A DNA stretch of 35,958 nucleotides, from the NCBI GenBank assembly GCA_028693285.1, contig JAQUVQ010000028.1:1-35958 (forward strand), written 5' to 3'. Origin of the DNA: Smithellaceae bacterium. GTDB lineage: Bacteria; Desulfobacterota; Syntrophia; Syntrophales; Smithellaceae. Both the position numbers and the translations under genes were made by a program. Positions 26,119 to 33,501 of this stretch are shown here, one piece after another. Numbering within the stretch: the first letter of the stretch is position 1; each line of letters starts with the position of its first letter. The notes beneath the pieces are model-generated. The model was not told the origin of the DNA, did not search any database, and saw only the letters and a program-made list of their open reading frames with translations.

Positions 26119-26861
26119 TCCAAAGAAAAACGAACTGCCATTCTTTTTCCATCCTCGCCGCCTTTCTTCTTGCCGCCTTGATTTCCTTTACCGGCGCCGA
26201 CGCCTTGGGCGAAACCCACACTCTAAAAGCTCCCGAAACTTATCTTTCCATAAACCTGCCCGCAAAAGCCAATGCTTACTCCTATTACAATCCCCTGTCG
26301 GAGCTCACCCTGGAAATTAACGGGTGGGCCTGCGGTCATGAGATTCCGGATAAAGTGATCTTCAGGCTGAGAAATATCAATTACACACTGAAGCTTCTGA
26401 CGGCGCTAAACGATTCTCTGCAGAATATAGAAACATCATTCAAGAAAGGAGAATTGGGAAAAGTTGGCAAAGACGAGATTCAACACCTGGTTTGGGCGGC
26501 AATTGTGGAAACTTTGAAACAAACCTCTTTTTCATCGGACCGTTCCCTTCTGGAAAGCGCGGAAAATCTGATTAAGGAAGAAACCGAAAACAAACGTCGG
26601 GGCATGAATAATTTTTTCGGCTATTCCAATAATTACGACATGTTTGCGCAAAAATATTACGGTAGGCCAGGCGGTGTCTGGACCCTGGCCAAAATGCAGC
26701 CTGAAGAACCACCCTGGGCGGTTTTTATCACCGAACAATGCTTTTCCAAAAGTGATCTGGAGATGATGTTCAATTCCGTGTTTCAAGCGTCGCAAAAGCT
26801 TCAGGAGGCGCTCAAACTTTACCAGGAAACAAAAGCCAGAGTTTTCGCCGTGGCTCAATAG
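26115..26861 (+). CDS. Exported protein of unknown function (operon gene 2)
   Basis: A 248-residue protein with a signal peptide (FSILAAFLLAALISFTGADALG, probable cleavage near residue 32). I recognise no family. The mature protein starts with short strands (TYLSINLPAKANAYSYYNPLSELTLEINGWACG) and becomes mostly helical and charged (residues about 85-165). A Gly/Asn/Tyr-rich patch FFGYSNNYDMFAQKYYGRPGG follows, then a last helix. It has two cysteines far apart in the mature part. GAGGAGG sits before the ATG, which overlaps the preceding stop by 4 bp, so translation of genes 1 and 2 is coupled. The next gene begins 10 bp later. Confidence 0.72.
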   Translation: MIQRKTNCHSFSILAAFLLAALISFTGADALGETHTLKAPETYLSINLPAKANAYSYYNPLSELTLEINGWACGHEIPDKVIFRLRNINYTLKLLTALNDSLQNIETSFKKGELGKVGKDEIQHLVWAAIVETLKQTSFSSDRSLLESAENLIKEETENKRRGMNNFFGYSNNYDMFAQKYYGRPGGVWTLAKMQPEEPPWAVFITEQCFSKSDLEMMFNSVFQASQKLQEALKLYQETKARVFAVAQ

Positions 26862-26871
26862 GACTACATCT

Positions 26872-29754
26872 ATGAAATCATACGCAAGAAAGACATTTTT
26901 TTCTTTTGGATTACCCGCTGTGATAATCGGATTGATTCTGTTTTCAACCATATTTTGCGCCGCCGCGGAACCGCAAAAACCGGATAACGGCCTCGCCGAT
27001 AGAATCCGCCGCATGGAAGCAAGGCTGATGCGTCCCTGCGACAAAGTGATCAATCTCATGAACGATTTAATTCGACTGGGAGATGCTTACCAGATCACCC
27101 AGCAAAACCGGGAAAACCTCTACATTGAATGGATCAAGGCATACAACAAAGGCATCGGCGATTTTATCGTTGTCGCCGATGCGCAAAATGTGGCCGAACC
27201 GGGTCGATTTATGAAGGAATTTCTGGAACTTAAAAAGATCGCGGCGGAAAACGGCATTCTGGCCGAAGGCAAGATGAAAGACGGTCAGGTTGCCGCGGTG
27301 CATTCTCCAGACAAAGATAAATACTTTTATTTTGCGGATCCGGATTCAGCCGAGGGGAAAAGCAAACAAGACCTGCGCTATCAACTGGAAGAAAACTACG
27401 AGAAGTTGATTGAGCGCTGGAATGCCGCCCGCAATGATTTCTACAAACAGTTTGAAGCCGAAGGGCTGATGAGCCAGCACGCCAAACGCCTTGAAGAAGC
27501 GACCAAAGAAGGCAGGGAATATGCTGACAACTACAGCAAAAGCCGTTCGGAGCTGCACACCATGGCCTTAAGCGGCGATTTTGAACACTGTCTGGGCGAA
27601 ATGAAACCGCTGCATTACACGATCCAGAATGCAAATGTCGATTTCTTGCAAAATTCAACCAACCTTCAGTATGCCAAAGGTGAAACTAACACGCCGGACT
27701 CTCTGCCCGGCATGGGCTACCGGATCGCTCCCCAAAAGGAATACAAGCCGCTGATCCGGCCGGAAATCAGCGATTTTCCCTTTGCCCTGCACCTTAAGCT
27801 CAACGGAGAAGACACACTGCGCTTTGAAAGAGATCTTCTAAAAATTAAAATAAAAGCGGAAGAAGATGAAACACAGATCATTGGCTTCGGCCTGGGAAAA
27901 ACCGGACAATTCTTATTTGATGTGACCTATAAAACCACGGAAGCCCTGGCCGGACCGGTGCAAATGGTTCAATATGCTGCCGCACATCCGCTGGATACAT
28001 TCGATAAATCCGTCACCTTCGTCAAAAACCTTGACCGGACCCTCGGCAGCATCGATTTTATTAATTTAAACCGTCAAGCTGGAGATTTTATCTGGGGCAA
28101 AGCGGGAAACCTTGCCGTGGCGGCGGTGGAAATCGCCAAAGATGTCGCTCCTGTTTCATGGGATCGTTTTGCCCCCCAGCCGGGTGAATCGGTGCAACAG
28201 GAAATCGACCGCCTTAATGGACAGCTTGTTTCCACACAAAAAGTGAAGGAAGGCATGAATGTCGCCTCCGACATCGCCTCTATTGTTTTACAGGCGATGG
28301 CCGATAAGGGCATCTCCAAGGGATTGGGCGCAACCGACGATATCATCCGCGGCATGCGCGTGGAAGTTAAGGCCTCGGAAGCATTAAAGAAACTCGACAC
28401 CGTCGAAAGTCAGCTTAAACTGGCCAAAAACGCCGCCGCTCTTTCCGACGAGACCCGGCAAACGGCTAAAGCCGTCAAGGAACTGGCCGAAGAGCAGATG
28501 AAGCTCAATCAAAAACTTCAGGACATGCTGAAAGGCAACAAACAATTGCCCAAAGGAACGTCCGTTGAAGGAGGCCGGTTAATCGAAGCGGTGGACGGTC
28601 AGGGAAATAAAGTTTTACTAAAAGAAGTCGAAGGCGACTCACTGGGAAAAGGCGGCATGAATACCGTTGTAAAAGACGCGGATGATTCAAATATGGTGCT
28701 CAGAAAAACCAACCAACCCCTGTCCAAAGAAGATCTGGCCTTTCAGGATGCTCACGACAAATTCGGACGCCAGGTTCTGGAGCATGAAATTAAAAGCGAC
28801 TCCCTTCGGGTTGCCAAAATGGAAGGAGAATTTTTTGTTGAAACTGAACGGGGGGTAATACGCTATCAGAAAATCGAAAAGGTTGCCTCCGATGCGGCGG
28901 GACAGATTAAAGATCAAGGGGGCGTCATGACCAAGGGGCAGCAGTTGGCTTGGGAGCAGGCCCGGCGCGATCTGAACAATTCAGGTTATGTCTGGCTGGA
29001 CAACACGCCGAAAAACTTCAGTTTCGACAAGATTCCCGGAGGAGATGACCGCTGGAAAATTGTGGTCATTGACCCCGACGGCATTTACCCGGCGGCGGGC
29101 AAGAACCCGACGGTGGCCAAGGCTCTTCAGGACGCGGTGGACAAGACCGGCAAAGAAGGCCTGACACCCATGGGAGGGATGTATGATCTGGTCGTCAATT
29201 TTGGAACAGAAGCCAAAAAAGTCGGCCTGCAAATCGATGACGTCAACAATGCTATTGACTGGGACCTCATGAAGAAGGCAGACCCCAAAATGATTCCGCC
29301 GGGCAGAGAACTGGATGCTGATCTTTTGCACTGGGCGCCGGGACAGAATCGCATCCGGGCGGCGGAGGATATCGCCAAACTCGACGATGTCGGCCTGAAA
29401 AATTCCATCGATGAATTCAACACAGGGCAAATTTCCAATGATCCTGATTTTAAAACCCTGATGGAGCAGCAAAAAGCAGGGCAGGAAAAACTCGACGAGG
29501 CACTGAAAAAACTCGAACCGGAAATCAAACAGGCCGAACAGATATCTGATGCCGGACCGAAAGCCACGGTTGCTCCGGATAAACAGGGCGGTCTGGACGA
29601 AAAAGCGGCGGTGGGTGTCTTACTGGTCAGCCAGGAAGCGGCGGCGGCGATCAAGGCGGAAAAATGCGCCCTTTTGCGCAAACAGTTTCTGGCCGGTTCC
29701 CAGGAAAAATGGCTCGCGGAAGAGGTCCAGAAATGCGTGGCCGCGGGATATTAA
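26872..29754 (+). CDS. Large exported protein with a protein-kinase-like domain (operon gene 3)
   Basis: A 960-residue protein with a signal peptide (residues 1-33, cleavage near CAAAE). Residues about 40-260 are mostly helical and charged. Residues about 355-560 hold helix- and coiled-coil-rich linkers (KASEALKKLDTVESQLKLAKN and onward). Residues about 580-760 carry kinase landmarks in the right order. There is a glycine loop LGKGGMNTVVK (591-601) and a possible ATP-anchoring lysine (K612 in MVLRKT). A helix has E637/E639. A catalytic-loop-like VWLDNTPKNF has D710 and N715 at the canonical five-residue spacing, and VVIDPDGIY (D734) stands for the DFG aspartate. An acidic helical tail follows. 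A folded kinase outside the cytoplasm would need ATP, so it could be an effector moved into another cell, or a non-catalytic binding fold. It sits centrally in the operon. Confidence 0.7.
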   Translation: MKSYARKTFFSFGLPAVIIGLILFSTIFCAAAEPQKPDNGLADRIRRMEARLMRPCDKVINLMNDLIRLGDAYQITQQNRENLYIEWIKAYNKGIGDFIVVADAQNVAEPGRFMKEFLELKKIAAENGILAEGKMKDGQVAAVHSPDKDKYFYFADPDSAEGKSKQDLRYQLEENYEKLIERWNAARNDFYKQFEAEGLMSQHAKRLEEATKEGREYADNYSKSRSELHTMALSGDFEHCLGEMKPLHYTIQNANVDFLQNSTNLQYAKGETNTPDSLPGMGYRIAPQKEYKPLIRPEISDFPFALHLKLNGEDTLRFERDLLKIKIKAEEDETQIIGFGLGKTGQFLFDVTYKTTEALAGPVQMVQYAAAHPLDTFDKSVTFVKNLDRTLGSIDFINLNRQAGDFIWGKAGNLAVAAVEIAKDVAPVSWDRFAPQPGESVQQEIDRLNGQLVSTQKVKEGMNVASDIASIVLQAMADKGISKGLGATDDIIRGMRVEVKASEALKKLDTVESQLKLAKNAAALSDETRQTAKAVKELAEEQMKLNQKLQDMLKGNKQLPKGTSVEGGRLIEAVDGQGNKVLLKEVEGDSLGKGGMNTVVKDADDSNMVLRKTNQPLSKEDLAFQDAHDKFGRQVLEHEIKSDSLRVAKMEGEFFVETERGVIRYQKIEKVASDAAGQIKDQGGVMTKGQQLAWEQARRDLNNSGYVWLDNTPKNFSFDKIPGGDDRWKIVVIDPDGIYPAAGKNPTVAKALQDAVDKTGKEGLTPMGGMYDLVVNFGTEAKKVGLQIDDVNNAIDWDLMKKADPKMIPPGRELDADLLHWAPGQNRIRAAEDIAKLDDVGLKNSIDEFNTGQISNDPDFKTLMEQQKAGQEKLDEALKKLEPEIKQAEQISDAGPKATVAPDKQGGLDEKAAVGVLLVSQEAAAAIKAEKCALLRKQFLAGSQEKWLAEEVQKCVAAGY

Positions 29755-29768
29755 AGGAGGTATGCCCT

Positions 29769-32696
29769 ATGAAAAGAGGCTTTTTGATACGGCGCTTTCG
29801 TGTTTTGCAGAGAATCCGCAAAACATATCCTGCCGAAAAAGCAAGTCTTCATTCCTGGTTTTCAAATATCCCGCTGGCTTTTCTTGTTTTTGCCGTTTTG
29901 GCATGGCCCGCAACGGCCGGAAGCGAAGAAAAAAAGAATCCCGCCGAACAGGTTATCGAAGCGCCTCGTGATTTTGTGGAAAAGAACCTCACCGCATACC
30001 GTAAACTTTTGGATATACTAAAGAATAACCACCAGGAGCAGTTTGGTTCCTATCTGGCCGCCACGGCAATTGACCCGGAAACCATTGCGAGGGACCTGCC
30101 CAAAGGAAAAGAGCTTCGCCTCTCTATCCAATATCCGGAAGCAGCGGCCGTCAAAGAGGAAAAAATATCTTTCCCCGAGGGCGGTTCGCTTTTAACGGAA
30201 AATTTCCGATTGGCGGCTGACGTATCCCCCTTTTACAATCTAACCGCCAGCTACAGCTCAGACTTGACGGCTTCCGGAACTGAAATGCTGGTCGCCGCCG
30301 ATCCGGTGACGTCTCAAAGCCTCGGCCTGCCTCATCAGGTTCGCATATCACTGCGGGGAGATATCATCTGGACCGGGATAAGCGCTTCTGCATCCGGATC
30401 GTCGTGCTGCCTGAACGCTTCCTCACGTTCTGTCTGCATCGAAAGAAACAATGCGGGAAGATGCAAAAAGACGTCATCTGAACGCTACTGCGGCAAATGG
30501 GCGGACTTGCCCAAAACCTCCAATTACCGCCGCTCCGATCTGCTGCTTTACGCCAATGATTTGAACCTGAAGGCGGAAGCGTCCCCGGGGACAAAGCTGG
30601 GAGAAGGAATGAAAATGGCCACATTTTCAAGTCCGGGCTTAAAAAAAATCCGTTTTACCTCTTCCAGAAAATATTCAAACAAAGAACCTTACCGAATTTA
30701 CCATAAATGTGTTCCCGAATTTTCTGCATCAGACAAAGCCCTGGCCGGATACAAAGCCGCTGGAGAAGAAGCCGCCGAACTTCAATTCACGGCAGTGTCT
30801 CTCAAGGGATTCGGTTTTGCCGGTTATGATATCAGCGAATCCTACGGCGAACCGCCGCAACTTGACTTTTTTTACAGAGACGCAGACGTTAAAAGCTTCA
30901 CCTCAGCCAGAGGTAATGCGCTTCTTTCGCCTCTGGTGCTCCTTGATTATGGAGATGCCGGCGGCCTGAAGGCCCACCCCGCAAGCAAGCTAAACGCTCC
31001 GGTGACTCTGACCGTAACCGGTCAGGGGCCTTTCTTTATCTCTAAAAACCGCGGAAACTACAGCGGAGGAACTGGAGAAACCAGATTCCGGATAACCCTG
31101 GGAGGCAATGAATCGGTTGAACACCGGCTGACGGCCAACCGCGTCAACATCGTTCTGGATGCGGCCATGTCCAAACACGATGTTGTGCCGGGGAAAAACC
31201 ATAAAGTCCTTGTGCAAATCAAAGGCCCCGCGGACATGAAAAGATACGAGGTGCGCTGGTCGGCAAGCGGCGGCGCCTGGCGGAAAGAAACCACGGATTT
31301 TTCCCTTGCGGGGCAGGAATGGCAATCGGAGGGAGCATTTTTAACGCCCTTTGCCGCAGATAATGCCCGTCAAAAAGGGCAACCGGTTAAAATTGCCTTG
31401 CAAATCGTCGACAAAAAAGGCGGCAAAGCGCTTTATACCTATGAAAACAAGCTGGCGACCACGGATGCGGCCATCAGCGGTCTTGAGCTCCACGCCGGTT
31501 TGAATAAAAGATCAGCCCGCAAAGTTGACGAACCCATTGATCTGATCCTTGGTTCAACCGATCCAATGGTTCTGTTATCACCTCAGGTGGTTCTGCCGGA
31601 CGGCGAAGTCTTTCCTCTGAACCTGAAAGCGCCCTCCCGCCTGGTGAAAATTGACTCCAGCAATCCCGAAGTCGCGTCTTTGCGCAGTGAACGATACGGA
31701 CCGGACTCTCTTGTAAAGGAGATTATCGTGGCCCGGCCAACGGGACGTCTGGGCACAACTCAAATTACCGCCCGGATGGGAGGCAGCGATTACGATAAGG
31801 CAGGCAGTGCTTATCTGGCGGGAAATGAGGAAGAAATCAAATCCAACACGGTCAACGTCAGCGTCAACAAGGCGGTTCTGATTGCCGACCATCAGGCGGG
31901 CGGCCGCACTGCTTATCGGCTGATCGTCACCGGCCCGGCGGATATGAGCAAATACCTGGCCATCTGGAGGGGCGAGGCCAGCAGGAGCACACGGTTTGCT
32001 CCCTGCAACAATGGATATACAAGCGATCTGGAAACAACTCTTACAATGGAGCAGGTCTCCGTGGTAAAAAACAATACCGTGGTCGCCTCGTTCAACATCA
32101 AGTCGGGCGCGCGCAAAGTCAACATTAAGCTCCTTCCCGTCACGCCGCCCTTCACGGTTCTTGAGAAGGTTGCGCTCAGCGACGCAGGCAGTCTGGAATC
32201 CATAACGGACTGCAAGAAAAAAATCACTCCGATGATCGATCTTTTCGGCTTCAACCCCGGCATGCCCGTGGAAGACTACTGCCGTTCGCAAAGAGAGCAG
32301 GAAAAGCAAAAAATCAAGACCGAAAGGGAAGATCAGAAAACCTTCAACGAAATGATCCGGAATCTGGACCGGCAGGGGCAGGAGTTGGTGGTGGTCGCGG
32401 ACAGCGTTAAAATCGGCGCGGCCGTGAAAGGGGATCTGGCGGCGCTGGACAGCGCGCCCTTTTGTTCGTGGCGTCTGGAACGGGCCGGAGCAATTACGCT
32501 TGCCGAAGCCGTCACTCCGGTGGAAACCATCTCCGCCAACGAGGGAGGCTGCTTCAACAATCTGGTCGGCCTTAAAAACGGGTTCAACCCGGATATGACG
32601 CTGCGCGTGGAGCTGATCCTCCTTGCCAACCCCCAAACACCGCTGGTGATCACCGGCGAATCCATCACAGCGGCGGGCGGCATTTTATATCGATAA
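29769..32696 (+). CDS. Large Cys-rich exported protein with repeated Ig-like motif (operon gene 4)
   Basis: A 975-residue protein of unknown family. A basic N-terminal stretch of about 30 residues precedes a hydrophobic signal (IPLAFLVFAVLAWPATAG). A cysteine cluster begins at residue 213 (CC, then three more within about 27 residues) and suggests disulphides. Two segments share GPADM-xx-Y-xxx-W, at residues 486 (GPADMKRYEVRW) and 722 (GPADMSKYLAIW). Each follows strands like those of an Ig/PKD-type beta-sandwich, so the middle is probably a string of such domains. A charged helix (EDYCRSQREQEKQKIKTEREDQ) comes near residue 835. The start is ATG 29769 after AAAGGAGGT; the frame is open 35 codons earlier without a ribosome site. 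It is likely periplasmic or on the surface, in a ligand-binding or adhesive role. Confidence 0.72.
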   Translation: MKRGFLIRRFRVLQRIRKTYPAEKASLHSWFSNIPLAFLVFAVLAWPATAGSEEKKNPAEQVIEAPRDFVEKNLTAYRKLLDILKNNHQEQFGSYLAATAIDPETIARDLPKGKELRLSIQYPEAAAVKEEKISFPEGGSLLTENFRLAADVSPFYNLTASYSSDLTASGTEMLVAADPVTSQSLGLPHQVRISLRGDIIWTGISASASGSSCCLNASSRSVCIERNNAGRCKKTSSERYCGKWADLPKTSNYRRSDLLLYANDLNLKAEASPGTKLGEGMKMATFSSPGLKKIRFTSSRKYSNKEPYRIYHKCVPEFSASDKALAGYKAAGEEAAELQFTAVSLKGFGFAGYDISESYGEPPQLDFFYRDADVKSFTSARGNALLSPLVLLDYGDAGGLKAHPASKLNAPVTLTVTGQGPFFISKNRGNYSGGTGETRFRITLGGNESVEHRLTANRVNIVLDAAMSKHDVVPGKNHKVLVQIKGPADMKRYEVRWSASGGAWRKETTDFSLAGQEWQSEGAFLTPFAADNARQKGQPVKIALQIVDKKGGKALYTYENKLATTDAAISGLELHAGLNKRSARKVDEPIDLILGSTDPMVLLSPQVVLPDGEVFPLNLKAPSRLVKIDSSNPEVASLRSERYGPDSLVKEIIVARPTGRLGTTQITARMGGSDYDKAGSAYLAGNEEEIKSNTVNVSVNKAVLIADHQAGGRTAYRLIVTGPADMSKYLAIWRGEASRSTRFAPCNNGYTSDLETTLTMEQVSVVKNNTVVASFNIKSGARKVNIKLLPVTPPFTVLEKVALSDAGSLESITDCKKKITPMIDLFGFNPGMPVEDYCRSQREQEKQKIKTEREDQKTFNEMIRNLDRQGQELVVVADSVKIGAAVKGDLAALDSAPFCSWRLERAGAITLAEAVTPVETISANEGGCFNNLVGLKNGFNPDMTLRVELILLANPQTPLVITGESITAAGGILYR

Positions 32697-32707
32697 CGGA
32701 GAAAAAA

Positions 32708-33475
32708 ATGAAAATAAGATTTGACATAACGCATTCATTTCTGACTTTGTTTTTCATCTTCTGGGCCGCAGTTAACGGCTGGGCTCAATCGACGGTTCTC
32801 GATGCGGACAGCCAGCAGCCCTTTGCCGGTTTTGGACAGTATTTTGTTGCTCCACAAGAACCGGAAAAGCAAAAAGAAACATTGCCTTCTTCACCCTCCG
32901 CAGCCGAAGGTGAAGCGGTTTTCAAAATTCTCAGCATAACCAACATCAGCGGCAATAATCCCTTCCATACGACACAGCCGGTTCTCAATTTTGGCGGTGT
33001 GGTCGTCTCCAGCGTGGACGACCTTGCGGAATGCATCCGCGGCGGCGTCTGCCAATCCGGCAAAAAAGAAACAACTATGACCTGTTCGCCGTCTTCAGGA
33101 ATATCCGATCTGGCTTCTTGGATAGAAAGCGTCGGCTGCTATTTAAAGAGCAACGCCACGGTTTGCCGGGTTGAGCCGCTGCCGTCATCGCCGGATTTGA
33201 GCTATGAAACTTTTTTCGTCATGAATGACTATAGATTTGCCAAAAGCAATGTCGTGGGAACCGCAAGCAAATCGGACTACAAGCTGATCATCCCGCCGTC
33301 TGGGAATACGTATGTCTGGCCGGGCGGTGATACCGTCTATAAAATCGGAACGGGAACTTACACGCTGGAAGTGCAGCATAAAGTGACCGGTTTGCGCTAC
33401 CGCATCGAGTTTACCGTGCAGCAACTGGCCAGCAACGATATCCGTTTAACCGTAAATTCTCTTGTCAAGCTATGA
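32708..33475 (+). CDS. Exported protein of unknown function (operon gene 5)
   Basis: A 255-residue protein with a signal peptide (FLTLFFIFWAAVNGWAQ, cleavage after GWA). Next comes a low-complexity Pro/Ser/Glu stretch (residues about 45-67). A domain with four cysteines follows (CIRGGVC, then C at SPSSG and later CYLKSNATVC). The C-terminal third is strand-rich (TYVWPGGDTVYKIGTGTYTLEVQHKVTGLRYRIEFTV). I do not recognise the family. CGGAG lies before the ATG. It starts 11 bp after gene 4, and its stop overlaps an ATG of gene 6 by 4 bp, although the better start of gene 6 is 30 bp further on. Confidence 0.7.
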   Translation: MKIRFDITHSFLTLFFIFWAAVNGWAQSTVLDADSQQPFAGFGQYFVAPQEPEKQKETLPSSPSAAEGEAVFKILSITNISGNNPFHTTQPVLNFGGVVVSSVDDLAECIRGGVCQSGKKETTMTCSPSSGISDLASWIESVGCYLKSNATVCRVEPLPSSPDLSYETFFVMNDYRFAKSNVVGTASKSDYKLIIPPSGNTYVWPGGDTVYKIGTGTYTLEVQHKVTGLRYRIEFTVQQLASNDIRLTVNSLVKL

Positions 33476-33501
33476 AATTAACGGTTTTGCGTGGAGGGAG
33501 A

